Made by a program: the position numbers and the translations under genes. A DNA stretch of 38,522 nucleotides from Algoriphagus algorifonticola (GTDB lineage Bacteria; Bacteroidota; Bacteroidia; Cytophagales; Cyclobacteriaceae). The notes beneath the pieces are model-generated. The model was not told where the DNA came from. It was given only the letters and a program-made list of their open reading frames with translations, and ran no database searches. The stretch spans positions 168,970-207,491 of the forward strand of contig NZ_VLOG01000019.1 of NCBI RefSeq assembly GCF_007655305.1. The letters are read 5' to 3'. This document shows positions 8,837-16,975 of this stretch, one piece after another (the first letter of the stretch is position 1; every line of letters begins with the position of its first letter).

Positions 8837-8869
8837 TGTCCACTAATGGACAATATTTTTCAATATTGT
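8837..8869. promoter_or_regulatory. Two adjacent palindromes upstream of the M16 operon
   Basis: TGTCCA-CTAA-TGGACA (8837-8852) is directly followed by ACAATATT-TTTC-AATATTGT (8850-8869), sharing three bases. They lie about 45-75 bp upstream of the likely transcription start of the M16 operon (near 8793), a normal place for an activator or repressor site. No T-run follows on either strand, so a terminator is unlikely. The rest of 8772-8979 is AT-rich and shows nothing else. Confidence 0.4.
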
Positions 8870-8979
8870 TAATTAATATACCGCTAAACACAAATTCACC
8901 CTTAAAAAATCATAAATAGATGAAATAAAAAAATTTAAGTTGATTAAAACTAATTTGATTGATTTATATCAAAAAGGAA

Positions 8980-10242
8980 TCAATACCCATATTTCTCCCC
9001 CCATTTAGATTGAAGGTATTTTCTAAGTTCATTTTCCCTGGCATTTTTCCCAGGCTCATATAACCTCATTCCCTTAATCTCATCGGGCAGAAACTCCTGA
9101 TTTACAAAATTGCCTGGGAAATCATGAGAATATTTATATGCCTTCCCATAATTCAAGTCCTTCATCAATTTTGTGGGTGCATTTCTAAGGTGAAGTGGTA
9201 CAGATAAGTCCCCTTTTTCGCGGACTAAGCTTTGAGCTTGATTGATCGCCATATAAGCGGCATTACTCTTAGGCGAGCTTGCCAAATAGGTCACGCATTG
9301 AGAAAGAATGATTCGAGACTCAGGGTAGCCGATGATTTTTACTGCTTCAAAGCAATTGGTTGCTAGGAGTAAGGCATTCGGATTGGCATTGCCGATATCC
9401 TCAGAAGCTAAAATCACCAGTCTGCGTGCTATGAACTTGACATCTTCCCCTCCTTCGATCATTCTTGCCAACCAATACACGGCTGCATTGGGATCAGAAC
9501 CTCGGATGGATTTGATAAAAGCGGAAATGATATCATAATGCTGCTCACCAGACTTATCATAAAGCGCAACTTTTTGCTGAGCAATCTGCATCACTTTTTC
9601 ATCCGTGATCACGCAGGGATTCTCGTTGATGCCATCAATTACTATTTCAAGAAGATTCAAAAGTTTCCGACCGTCTCCCCCAGAAATTCGAAGCAACGCA
9701 TCTGATTCTTTCAGTTCTACTTTTATTTTTTTGAGCTCGATATCTTGTTCTAAGGCTTGCTGAATCATGGCCTCCAATTCTGTTTTTCCTAAAGAATTCA
9801 ATGTGAATACTTGGCATCTGGAGAGTAATGCAGCATTTACTTCAAAAGATGGGTTTTCAGTAGTTGCCCCAATCAGTCGAATAATACCTTTTTCTACTGC
9901 CCCTAAAAGTGCATCCTGTTGCGACTTGTTGAAGCGATGAATTTCATCGATAAAAAGAACTACGCCCATTTGGAACTTTGCCTTTTCAATCACCTCTCGA
10001 ATGTCCTTTACACCGGAACTGATTGCTGACAGGGTATAAAAAGGGGCTTTGATTTCATTGGCGATGATATTGGCAATAGTCGTTTTTCCTACCCCAGGAG
10101 GTCCCCATAAAATCAAAGAAGGCACATTCCCGGACTTAATTGCCTTGTATAAAAAAGATTTGGGAGAGGACAAATGCTCTTGACCGATCAGATCATCCAA
10201 TCGGGTGGGTCGCATGCGTTCGGCTAAGGGAGTAGAATTCAT
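8980..10242 (-). CDS. rarA: Replication-associated recombination protein A (AAA+ ATPase)
   Basis: The 420-residue protein shows Walker A GPPGVGKT (47-54), Walker B VVLFIDEIHRF (Asp99-Glu100), the sensor-1 region GATTENPSFEVN and an arginine-finger region LLSRCQVF, followed by the C-terminal MgsA/WRNIP1 domain with the family motif SPKSNAAYMA. RarA acts as a tetramer at stalled replication forks together with SSB and recombination proteins. Length and domain order are those of a full RarA. It is a single gene; the upstream region carries an 11-bp inverted repeat at 10315-10344. Confidence 0.96.
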   Translation of the reverse strand: MNSTPLAERMRPTRLDDLIGQEHLSSPKSFLYKAIKSGNVPSLILWGPPGVGKTTIANIIANEIKAPFYTLSAISSGVKDIREVIEKAKFQMGVVLFIDEIHRFNKSQQDALLGAVEKGIIRLIGATTENPSFEVNAALLSRCQVFTLNSLGKTELEAMIQQALEQDIELKKIKVELKESDALLRISGGDGRKLLNLLEIVIDGINENPCVITDEKVMQIAQQKVALYDKSGEQHYDIISAFIKSIRGSDPNAAVYWLARMIEGGEDVKFIARRLVILASEDIGNANPNALLLATNCFEAVKIIGYPESRIILSQCVTYLASSPKSNAAYMAINQAQSLVREKGDLSVPLHLRNAPTKLMKDLNYGKAYKYSHDFPGNFVNQEFLPDEIKGMRLYEPGKNARENELRKYLQSKWGEKYGY

Positions 10243-10314
10243 TTTTTCAGAAGTGGGAAATCAGAAGTATGAAACTATAAAGAATCACACATCAATATTC
10301 ACAGTATTATAAAG

Positions 10315-10344
10315 TTTCAAATTGAGTGTTTTTTCAATTTGAAA
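10315..10344. promoter_or_regulatory. 11-bp perfect inverted repeat upstream of rarA
   Basis: TTTCAAATTGA (10315-10325) and TCAATTTGAAA (10334-10344) are perfect reverse complements with an 8-nt T-rich spacer. The repeat lies about 75-100 bp upstream of the rarA start and 21 bp from the threonine aldolase terminator. It has no T-run after the stem on the minus strand, so it reads as an operator or leader hairpin rather than a terminator. Function unproven. Confidence 0.35.
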
Positions 10345-10364
10345 TGGGAAAATAACATAAAAAA

Positions 10365-10380
10365 AGGCCTTTTCAGGCCT
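10365..10380 (-). terminator. Intrinsic terminator of the threonine aldolase operon
   Basis: On the minus strand AGGCCT-GAAA-AGGCCT is followed by seven T. It lies about 40 bp after the stop of the threonine aldolase gene. Confidence 0.85.
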
Positions 10381-10418
10381 CATGAATTATTAAAGAAGGA
10401 AAATATCCTAGTCTGCCT

Positions 10419-11435
10419 TCACTCTGCTTTTTTAATTCTTTTCCCAAATTCCTCCAGTTGATCGTCTGTAAAATCCAAATGTGTAACAAAACGAACCAGA
10501 TCTTTTCCAAATTTGACCGATTTGATATTTTGATCGGAAAGCTTTTTCATAAATTCTTCGGGAGTTGTTCCTTCCAATCTAGCAATGACAATATTGGTCG
10601 CTACGGGAAAAATTTCTGATACTACAGGCAAATCACCCAGCATTTCTCCCAAAGACTTTGCACGAGAATGATCTTCTTTTAGCCTATCTACATGATGGTC
10701 TAGCGCATGGATTCCCGCAGCAGCCAAAAATCCGGCTTGGCGCATGCCTCCACCAAATGCTTTTCTGACTTTTCTAGCTCGTTTGATATCGGATTTGCTT
10801 CCGACTAAAGCCGAACCAACAGGACAACCCAAGCCTTTACTTAGGCAAATAGAAATGGTATCAAAAGTAGCTCCCCAATCCTGAGTTTTCTCACCACTAG
10901 CCACTAATGCATTAAAAAGTCTCGCGCCGTCCAGATGAAGCTTAATCCCCCTTTCTTGACAGAGATTTTGAATTGGTTTGACCTCATCCAGAGTATAAAT
11001 ACTTCCCCCTCCTTTATTCATCGTGTTTTCTAGAGAAACCAAAGTTGTCTCAGGAGCGTGCACATCATCAGGATTGATGGATTCCGCGATTTGCGCCGCT
11101 GTGATTTTTCCCAAGTCTCCATCTAACAATTTTACCGATGCCAAGGAATTGGCCATAATCCCTCCACCTTCATATAAATAAATATGTGAGTATTTGTGAC
11201 AAATGACCTCTGTTTGAATCTGGGTATGCAATCGGATTGCTATCTGATTTGTCATGGTTCCAGACGGACAAAATAGCGCTGCTTCCATTCCGAATAGTTT
11301 GGCTATTTTTTCCTCTAAAGCATTTACTGTTGGATCTTCTCCAAAGACATCATCTCCTACAGGGGCAGAAAACATGGCTTCTTTCATTCCTGGAGTAGGA
11401 CGTGTTACGGTGTCGCTTCTTAAATCAATTAACAT
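10419..11435 (-). CDS. ltaE: Low-specificity L-threonine aldolase
   Basis: The 338-residue protein is a fold-type I PLP enzyme of the beta-eliminating lyase family. It starts MLIDLRSDTVTRPTPGM, the hallmark of threonine aldolases, with the PLP-stacking His83 region (KYSHIYLYEGGG), the Asp169 region (HLDGARLFNA) and the Schiff-base Lys200 in SICLSKGLGCPVGS. It cleaves L-threonine and L-allo-threonine to glycine and acetaldehyde in the cytosol. Its start overlaps the end of the GDPD gene by 11 bp, so it is the last gene of a three-gene operon and ends at the terminator at 10365. Confidence 0.94.
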   Translation of the reverse strand: MLIDLRSDTVTRPTPGMKEAMFSAPVGDDVFGEDPTVNALEEKIAKLFGMEAALFCPSGTMTNQIAIRLHTQIQTEVICHKYSHIYLYEGGGIMANSLASVKLLDGDLGKITAAQIAESINPDDVHAPETTLVSLENTMNKGGGSIYTLDEVKPIQNLCQERGIKLHLDGARLFNALVASGEKTQDWGATFDTISICLSKGLGCPVGSALVGSKSDIKRARKVRKAFGGGMRQAGFLAAAGIHALDHHVDRLKEDHSRAKSLGEMLGDLPVVSEIFPVATNIVIARLEGTTPEEFMKKLSDQNIKSVKFGKDLVRFVTHLDFTDDQLEEFGKRIKKAE

Positions 11436-12375
11436 GAGTAAAATAGGGGGATTTTGAGCTTTTACTTGGGCTTAAGTTCTTGATAATTTGAGCTGCTTCT
11501 ATGGGCCTATCGGTAGCTAAGATATCTGCTCCATTCTGAATAAATGAAGCATAGATTTCATCGCCTCGAGCCTCGGCTCTTCTATCCAGGTTTCCTATCA
11601 CACCGAGAATAGTGAAAACACCTCTTTGATGAAGGGCCTGATTAAAATCTTTTGATCTTTCAGCAACTCCCGTGAAAGCAATAACTCGGTCCCAGGGTAT
11701 ACCTGTTTCTTCTAAACGTTTGATTTCATTTTCATTTCGGATGGTCACCGAAAGCATTAAATCCGGAGCAAGCATATGAAGTTTTTTGGCAGCTGGAAAA
11801 GTATATGAAATCAAAGCAGCATAGGCTTCGGACTCTGTTTCTCTGACTGTTTCAATTACTTTTTCAAAAGGAACCGAACGTTTTATATCCACAGTCAAAG
11901 GTGCTTTTCCTTTCGCCCAGATTAAAGCTTCCTTCAAAGTTGGAACCTTGAATTCGGTTAGATCCCCTTCCATATCTTCCAATAATAATCCTTTGATGTA
12001 TTCAAAAGTAACCTCATTGACTTTTCCAGTACCATTGGTTGTCCGATTCAGGTCATCATCATGCATCAAAATAAGAACTGAATCTTTGGTCATGGCCACA
12101 TCCAATTCAATAATTGCCGGAGTGTGCTTTAATACATTTTCAAAAGTTTCGATGGCATTTTCAGGAAAGCCGGGATAAGGTCCTCCTCTATGGGCAGAAA
12201 CCATCGGAATTCTATCCGAAGTCCAGGAATAAAACTGTCGTGTTTCTTCTAAATTGATCAGCTTGATTTGATGAACTTCGCTCTGTACGGAAGTTTCAAG
12301 AGCCTCTTCAACGGGTTTATTTTGACATGCAATGAAAAGCAGTATCCAGCCTGCCGCTAGAAATAATTTATTCAT
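11425..12375 (-). CDS. Glycerophosphodiester phosphodiesterase family lipoprotein
   Basis: The ATG at 12375 gives 316 residues beginning with a lipoprotein signal (MNKLFLAAGWILLFIAC, Cys17). A longer frame from 12489 lies inside the upstream gene and would bury this signal, so I reject it. The GDPD signature follows: VSAHRGGPYPGFPENAIETF with the catalytic His, then the metal-binding IELDV and the second His in LMHDDDLNRTTNGTG. Such enzymes hydrolyse glycerophosphodiesters to glycerol 3-phosphate and an alcohol; here it would be membrane-anchored in the periplasm. It overlaps the upstream DUF2721 gene by 8 bp and the downstream aldolase gene by 11 bp. Confidence 0.92.
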   Translation of the reverse strand: MNKLFLAAGWILLFIACQNKPVEEALETSVQSEVHQIKLINLEETRQFYSWTSDRIPMVSAHRGGPYPGFPENAIETFENVLKHTPAIIELDVAMTKDSVLILMHDDDLNRTTNGTGKVNEVTFEYIKGLLLEDMEGDLTEFKVPTLKEALIWAKGKAPLTVDIKRSVPFEKVIETVRETESEAYAALISYTFPAAKKLHMLAPDLMLSVTIRNENEIKRLEETGIPWDRVIAFTGVAERSKDFNQALHQRGVFTILGVIGNLDRRAEARGDEIYASFIQNGADILATDRPIEAAQIIKNLSPSKSSKSPYFTHVN

Positions 12376-12823
12376 TCTTTTTATTTTCTTTTCTGAAAAA
12401 TACATCCAAGCTACTTCTACGCTTCTCGAAGACCTCTTCCATATCTGAAAGTTCCAAATTGAGAGCTTTGGTAGAAATTTGAATCTCAATCAGGGATAGC
12501 CCCAAAGAAACCAGCAAAGCCCCCATGCTTCCTACAAACACCCAATTGGCGGCTACCGTGTAACCTTGGAAAAGCAAATACATACAAATGATGCATAATA
12601 AAAAGCTGAATACTCCGAAAAGCTGCATGTTTTTGATTAATGTCAGTCTTCTCCTCAGATTATGAATTTGCTCAACAATTATCTCTTGGTCAGGAGACTT
12701 CATGTAGTTTTTGTGAAGCCCCCTTATAAGACTGGCTATGGCCAAAAATCGATTGGTGAAAGCAAGCATCAGCAATGTAATTGCCGAGAAAAGCAATGCC
12801 GGAGTAGAAAGTTGGAGTTCCAT
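12368..12823 (-). CDS. DUF2721 family membrane protein
   Basis: A 151-residue protein with three predicted membrane segments (about 8-28, 68-87 and 90-113). A basic linker, LIRGLHKNYMKSP, and the segment IHNLRRRLTLIKNMQ separate the first from the second, which is typical for DUF2721. The C-terminal 35 residues are charged and probably cytoplasmic. Function unknown. It is the first gene of the operon with GDPD and threonine aldolase, overlapping GDPD by 8 bp. Confidence 0.85.
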   Translation of the reverse strand: MELQLSTPALLFSAITLLMLAFTNRFLAIASLIRGLHKNYMKSPDQEIIVEQIHNLRRRLTLIKNMQLFGVFSFLLCIICMYLLFQGYTVAANWVFVGSMGALLVSLGLSLIEIQISTKALNLELSDMEEVFEKRRSSLDVFFRKENKKNE

Positions 12824-12872
12824 GGGTAAATAAATGATTTGCTAGTCTCTAAGTTCAGAAAAAACAATAAAA

Positions 12873-12898
12873 AAGCCCGTTCTTTTCAAAACGGGCTT
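12873..12898 (-). terminator. Intrinsic terminator after the anti-sigma gene
   Basis: AAGCCCGTT/AACGGGCTT, a 9-bp stem with an 8-nt loop; on the minus strand it is followed by a run of T. It lies 20 bp after the anti-sigma factor stop and separates that operon from the DUF2721 operon. Confidence 0.88.
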
Positions 12899-12917
12899 CA
12901 ATTTAATTCTAATTAGA

Positions 12918-13742
12918 TTAGGCGACCTCACCCAATACCACCAACTTCTCTAAGGTTGGGGACTGCGAACCACCTTTAGGTTCAATGGTAATTGCGAAGG
13001 CTCCTGCTTCAGCTACCGCTTGCATTTGCTGTAGTGTAAATCGCTCGCCCGGATTGACTAGGCCTATTCCCACAGGACCATCCGGTCCTATCGCCCAAAG
13101 CTGATAATCATATTCTCCACCCAAAGAATTTAATTTATTGACTGCAATGAATACTTCTTGCTGCCCTTGATCCCAGAAGACATCAACTTTAGCATCCTTT
13201 TGCATATCAAATGCCTCACCTTTCATCTCGACTCTTTTAAAATCACCTGCTACCAGACGATCCAATCTTGAGTCCGTTTCTTCATACTGGAGTTTAACCT
13301 GATTCAAATTATCAGCTAATACTTCCTGTTCCTGAACTAAGGCAAGGAACTGTTCTTCTGTTTCGTAAAATTTACTCGCAAAATATATTGCGAGACCTGA
13401 GGCAATTACTGCCACAATGCTTGCCGCTACTGCAAATGGTTTCCAAGGAGAAATTTTCACAACCTTTCCGGTCTCTTCCGGAGCGACTGTAGGCTTCAAC
13501 TCTTTTACAGGAGCAAAGTCCTTTTCAAGGTCGGCCATAATTTTCTCTTTCAACCCTGCAGAAGGTATAGGAGCGCTTGCTTGGTCAAAAGCTAACATTG
13601 CTTCCTCGATCTCATCTAACTCTTTCTGAATCTCGGGATGCTGTTTAGCTAAGGCCAGAACCTCTTCACGCTCGCGATCAGACAACTCTCCTAATAAGAA
13701 GAGCTCCAATTTACCTGATTCTATGTATGCTTGAATGTTCAC
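12918..13742 (-). CDS. Anti-sigma factor, RskA-like
   Basis: The 274-residue protein has an N-terminal helical anti-sigma domain (about 1-60, including LELFLLGELSDREREEVLAL), a proline-rich linker, one membrane segment (about 97-118, AVAASIVAVIASGLAIYFAS), a coiled-coil stretch (about 122-160) and a C-terminal periplasmic RskA domain with YDYQLWAIGPDGPVGIGLV. It should hold the adjacent ECF sigma factor at the membrane. No zinc HxxxCxxC motif is present. The start is GTG, sharing its G with the TAG stop of the sigma gene (TAGTG), which implies tight translational coupling. Confidence 0.9.
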   Translation of the reverse strand: MNIQAYIESGKLELFLLGELSDREREEVLALAKQHPEIQKELDEIEEAMLAFDQASAPIPSAGLKEKIMADLEKDFAPVKELKPTVAPEETGKVVKISPWKPFAVAASIVAVIASGLAIYFASKFYETEEQFLALVQEQEVLADNLNQVKLQYEETDSRLDRLVAGDFKRVEMKGEAFDMQKDAKVDVFWDQGQQEVFIAVNKLNSLGGEYDYQLWAIGPDGPVGIGLVNPGERFTLQQMQAVAEAGAFAITIEPKGGSQSPTLEKLVVLGEVA

Positions 13743-14275
13743 TAGATTCTGTCTATGTTCTTTTTTAATACTAATAACGCAGCCCGGACTCTGGATTTAA
13801 CAGTGCCGAGGGGGATCTCAAATTCTTCGGAGATTTCAGAATGGGTGTATCCTTTGAAATAAATATACTCAATTACAAATTTTTGATCCTCATTGAGCTC
13901 ATTCATCAGTTCTTTTACTCCTATGCCTTCGACATGTTCCTCAGTTCCTGACTGACTTTCAAGACCATATACGAAATCATCTATCCCATTGGTCTTACTG
14001 GATTGAGAAATTTCTTTGGAGCGGAGTTTATCAATGGCAGAATTCCTGCAAATATTGGCCATCCATGTATATAAACGGCCTTTTGATTCCTCATAGGAGT
14101 CGATTTTTCGGGTGATTTTGATAAATGCATCGTGAAAAACTTCCTCTGCAATATCCTGATCAGAAATGATTCGAAAAATGACACCCAGCAGTGCACGGGA
14201 ATACTTTTCATACAAGTATTCGACCGTTTTTTTATCCCGGGCCCTTAGACCTTCTATAAGTTGTTCTTCCTGCAA
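13742..14275 (-). CDS. ECF-type RNA polymerase sigma factor
   Basis: The 177-residue protein has sigma region 2 (about 10-85, with EKYSRALLG and the DIAEEVFHDAFIK segment) and region 4 (about 115-170, with the helix-turn-helix YTHSEISEEFEIPLGTVKSR). It should direct transcription of a regulon controlled by the membrane anti-sigma factor encoded next to it. The first possible start in frame is a TTG at 14275; no ATG or GTG occurs upstream in frame, and the first internal ATG lies within region 2. It therefore almost certainly uses TTG. An lpdA terminator lies just upstream at 14314-14339. Confidence 0.93.
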   Translation of the reverse strand: MQEEQLIEGLRARDKKTVEYLYEKYSRALLGVIFRIISDQDIAEEVFHDAFIKITRKIDSYEESKGRLYTWMANICRNSAIDKLRSKEISQSSKTNGIDDFVYGLESQSGTEEHVEGIGVKELMNELNEDQKFVIEYIYFKGYTHSEISEEFEIPLGTVKSRVRAALLVLKKNIDRI

Positions 14276-14313
14276 GTGTGAAACGCGGTTGGTTGAATTG
14301 GTAAAAAAGAAAA

Positions 14314-14339
14314 CACCAGACTTTTGTTTAAGCCTGGTG
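14314..14339 (-). terminator. Intrinsic terminator of lpdA
   Basis: On the minus strand CACCAG and CTGGTG plus three inner pairs (CTT/AAG, after one mismatch) form a hairpin that is followed by TTTTCTTTTTT. It is 25 bp after the lpdA stop. Confidence 0.8.
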
Positions 14340-14363
14340 CCAAAATACTAGATATTTTTTGCA

Positions 14364-15761
14364 TTACAAATGAATGACCTCATCATAAGCAGCTGCCGCA
14401 GCTTCCATCACTGCTTCAGACATAGTTGGGTGAGGATGAACGGTCTTGATCAATTCATGACCGGTAGTTTCTAATTTACGGATAGCAACGATTTCAGCAA
14501 TCATTTCAGTCACATTAGCTCCGATCATATGGGCCCCTAGTAGCTCTCCATATTTTTTGTCAAAAACCAATTTCACAAATCCGTCTTTCGCACCGGCTGC
14601 GGAAGCTTTCCCAGAAGCTGAAAAAGGGAACTTACCTATTCTTACTTCATATCCTGCCTCTTTTGCTTTTGCTTCGGTATAACCAACTGAAGCTATCTCT
14701 GGTGAGCAGTAGGTACAACCTGGGATATTGTTGTAATCCAATGGCTCTGGATTATGTCCTGCGATTTTCTCCACACAGATGATTCCTTCCGCTGAGGCAA
14801 CGTGCGCCAAAGCCGGACCCGGAACTACGTCTCCTATCGCATAGTAACCAGGCATATTGGTTTTGTAGTACTCATCTACTTTGATTTTCCCTTTTTCTAC
14901 CAAAATCCCTACATCTTCCAATCCGCAGTTTTCCAAATTGGATACTACTCCAGCTGCCGAAAGCACTACATCACATTCTAAAGTTTCTTCTCCTTTGGAA
15001 GTTTTTACAGTCACTTTACATCCAGTACCCTTGGTATCAACAGCAGTAACTTCAGAAGATGTCATGATCTTCATCCCTGCCTTTTTATAAGTTTTTTCCA
15101 AAGCCTTGGAAACTTCCACATCCTCCACAGGCACAATTCTATCCAAATACTCTACAATGGTTACTTCTGTGCCAATTGAGTTGTAAAAATAGGCAAACTC
15201 AACTCCGATTGCGCCAGAGCCTACGACCACCATTTTCTTTGGCTGCTTTTCCAAAGTCATGGCCTTTCGGTAGCCGATGATTTTTTTGTCATCAATCTTC
15301 ATGGAAGGTAATTCTCTGGATCTTGCGCCCGTTGCGATGATAATATTATCCGCAGAGTAAACTGTCTTTTTTCCGTCCTTATCTGCTACTTCGACCTTTT
15401 TACCAGGCTGAATCTTGCCCCAACCTACGATGATTTCGATTTTGTTTTTTTTCATCAGGAACTGTACGCCTTTGCTCATTCCGTCTGCCACACCGCGACT
15501 TCTTTTGACCATTCTTTCAAAATCAGCTTTGGCATCCTTCACCGTGATACCGTAATCAGCAGAGTGGTTGATGTATTCAAAAACCTGTGCACTTTTTAAT
15601 AAAGCCTTGGTCGGAATACAGCCCCAATTCAAACAAATCCCTCCCAACTCTTCAGCCTCTACGATGGCAGTTTTCAGTCCTAACTGAGAAGCTCGAATGG
15701 CGGCAACATAACCACCTGGACCGCTTCCCAAAACAATTAAATCAAATTTGGTCGAAGACAT
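14364..15761 (-). CDS. lpdA: Dihydrolipoyl dehydrogenase (E3)
   Basis: The 465-residue flavoprotein has the FAD motif LGSGPGGYVA (11-20), the redox-active disulfide Cys43/Cys48 in GGICLNWGCIPTKALL, a second dinucleotide-binding motif VVGSGAIGVEFAYF for NAD, and the C-terminal active-site His444-Pro-Thr...Glu449 in VHPHPTMSEAVMEA. It reoxidises dihydrolipoamide in the 2-oxo acid dehydrogenase complexes and glycine cleavage system. No E1 or E2 gene is adjacent. A -7 box lies at 15799-15806. Confidence 0.97.
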   Translation of the reverse strand: MSSTKFDLIVLGSGPGGYVAAIRASQLGLKTAIVEAEELGGICLNWGCIPTKALLKSAQVFEYINHSADYGITVKDAKADFERMVKRSRGVADGMSKGVQFLMKKNKIEIIVGWGKIQPGKKVEVADKDGKKTVYSADNIIIATGARSRELPSMKIDDKKIIGYRKAMTLEKQPKKMVVVGSGAIGVEFAYFYNSIGTEVTIVEYLDRIVPVEDVEVSKALEKTYKKAGMKIMTSSEVTAVDTKGTGCKVTVKTSKGEETLECDVVLSAAGVVSNLENCGLEDVGILVEKGKIKVDEYYKTNMPGYYAIGDVVPGPALAHVASAEGIICVEKIAGHNPEPLDYNNIPGCTYCSPEIASVGYTEAKAKEAGYEVRIGKFPFSASGKASAAGAKDGFVKLVFDKKYGELLGAHMIGANVTEMIAEIVAIRKLETTGHELIKTVHPHPTMSEAVMEAAAAAYDEVIHL

Positions 15762-15798
15762 ATCTTATATACTTGTTTAATAACGATTTGAAACTATG

Positions 15799-15806
15799 CA
15801 AAAATA
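15799..15806 (-). promoter_or_regulatory. -7 box of the lpdA promoter
   Basis: TATTTTTG on the minus strand matches TAnnTTTG exactly. A T-run (TTTT) sits where the TTTG -33 box is expected, 19 bp upstream. It is about 40 bp before the lpdA ATG. Farther upstream are CTTTTGGGTTC (15810-15820) and its exact reverse complement (15873-15883). Nothing else is visible in the 295-bp gap between lpdA and fabG apart from the fabG -7 box. Confidence 0.55.
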
Positions 15807-16026
15807 GGCCTTTTGGGTTCAGAAAAAAATTTGGATTATTTGGATCAAACAGGTTTAAAAAGACTTCTTTTAGAACCCAAAAGCATATTTCCAAATGAAA
15901 TCCTGCTCTTACTAAGATCACATTTATAAAATTTTTAAATCATTTGAATTATCAGTTGTATTCCTTGAAAATCAGCGAAAAATTAATTGTTGCCTTACAT
16001 ACAAAAGATTCTTACAGCTTTTTTCC

Positions 16027-16034
16027 TAATTTTG
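16027..16034 (+). promoter_or_regulatory. -7 box of the fabG promoter
   Basis: TAATTTTG matches TAnnTTTG exactly and lies 22 bp before the fabG ATG, leaving a leader of about 15 nt. No clear -33 TTTG is seen at the right spacing. Confidence 0.55.
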
Positions 16035-16056
16035 ACCAAACAAAATTTTACTATTC

Positions 16057-16803
16057 ATGGGTTTACTTTCAGGAAAAACAGCTTTGATCACCGGAGCTTC
16101 CAAAGGAATTGGAAGAGCAATTGCCATTAGATTTGCACAAGAAGGCGCTAATGTGGCTTTTACATTTTTATCCTCTGTTGAAAAAGGACAGGCTTTAGAA
16201 TCAGAATTGGCAGGCTTTGGCATCAAAGCAAAAGGATATAGATCCGATGCTTCCGATTTCAAAGCAGCAGAAGACTTGGTCAATGCAGTTGTTGCTGAAT
16301 TCGGAACTTTAGACGTTTTAATCAATAATGCGGGTATTACAAGAGATAACTTGTTGATGAGAATGACTGAAGAATCATGGGATGAAATCATGAATGTAAA
16401 CTTAAAATCCTGCTTCAATACTGTGAAGGCTGCTACCCGCACCATGATGAAAGCAAAGTCTGGCTCCATCATCAATATGACTTCAGTCGTGGGTGCCAAA
16501 GGAAATGCCGGTCAGGCCAACTATGCAGCTTCCAAAGCGGGGATCATTGGATTTACCAAGTCAGTTGCATTGGAACTGGGTTCCAGAAATATCAGATGCA
16601 ATGCGATTGCTCCTGGATTTATCGAAACGGAGATGACCGAAGTATTAGATGAAAAAACAGTACAAGGATGGAGAGATGCTATTCCTATGAAGCGTGGCGG
16701 AAAGCCTGAAGAAATTGCGGATGCCTGTGTTTTCTTGGGCTCAGATATGAGTACTTATATTTCAGGACAGGTGCTACATGTGAATGGGGCGATGTATACC
16801 TGA
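16057..16803 (+). CDS. fabG: 3-oxoacyl-[acyl-carrier-protein] reductase
   Basis: The 248-residue protein is a classical short-chain dehydrogenase: TGASKGIGRA (12-21) for NADPH, NNAG at 90-93, the catalytic Asn115, Ser143, Tyr156 and Lys160 (YAASK). The segment GITRDNLLMRM and the end ISGQVLHVNGAMYT are typical of FabG. It reduces 3-oxoacyl-ACP in fatty acid elongation in the cytosol. It is a single gene, divergent from lpdA, and ends in the terminator at 16833. Confidence 0.93.
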   Translation: MGLLSGKTALITGASKGIGRAIAIRFAQEGANVAFTFLSSVEKGQALESELAGFGIKAKGYRSDASDFKAAEDLVNAVVAEFGTLDVLINNAGITRDNLLMRMTEESWDEIMNVNLKSCFNTVKAATRTMMKAKSGSIINMTSVVGAKGNAGQANYAASKAGIIGFTKSVALELGSRNIRCNAIAPGFIETEMTEVLDEKTVQGWRDAIPMKRGGKPEEIADACVFLGSDMSTYISGQVLHVNGAMYT

Positions 16804-16962
16804 TTTACGATTTTAGATTTACGAATTACGAGCGGCTGAGGAGATTCAGTCGTTTTTTTGTTTTTCCCACAGATAAGTACAGATTAAAAACACAGATTTT
16901 CACAGAAATTCTACAACAATTCTATTCGTAGAAATCTGTGACTCCTTCTGTGGGAATCTGTG
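16804..16962. repeat. Intergenic repeat region: TTTACGA motifs and CACAGAT/ATCTGTG hairpin
   Basis: Right after the fabG stop there is ATTTACGA-ttttag-ATTTACGAATTACGA. Then come four CACAGA or ACAGAT copies on the left (16868-16905) and three TCTGTG copies on the right (16935-16962), arranged as nested inverted repeats. The outer pair TTCCCACAGA (16864-16873) and TCTGTGGGAA (16947-16956) is perfect. The transcript would fold into one long imperfect hairpin. This type of low-complexity intergenic repeat is seen in many bacteria; the role is unknown. Confidence 0.6.
16833..16859 (+). terminator. Intrinsic terminator of fabG
   Basis: CGGCTGA/TCAGTCG (one G-T pair) with a 6-nt loop, followed directly by seven T on the plus strand, 30 bp after the fabG stop. 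Confidence 0.75.
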
Positions 16963-16975
16963 AGAAACTATTAAC

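Noticed and set aside
12376..12489. Upstream Met (12489) as start of the GDPD gene
   Set aside because: It lies deep in the DUF2721 gene and would bury a clear lipoprotein signal that starts at 12375.
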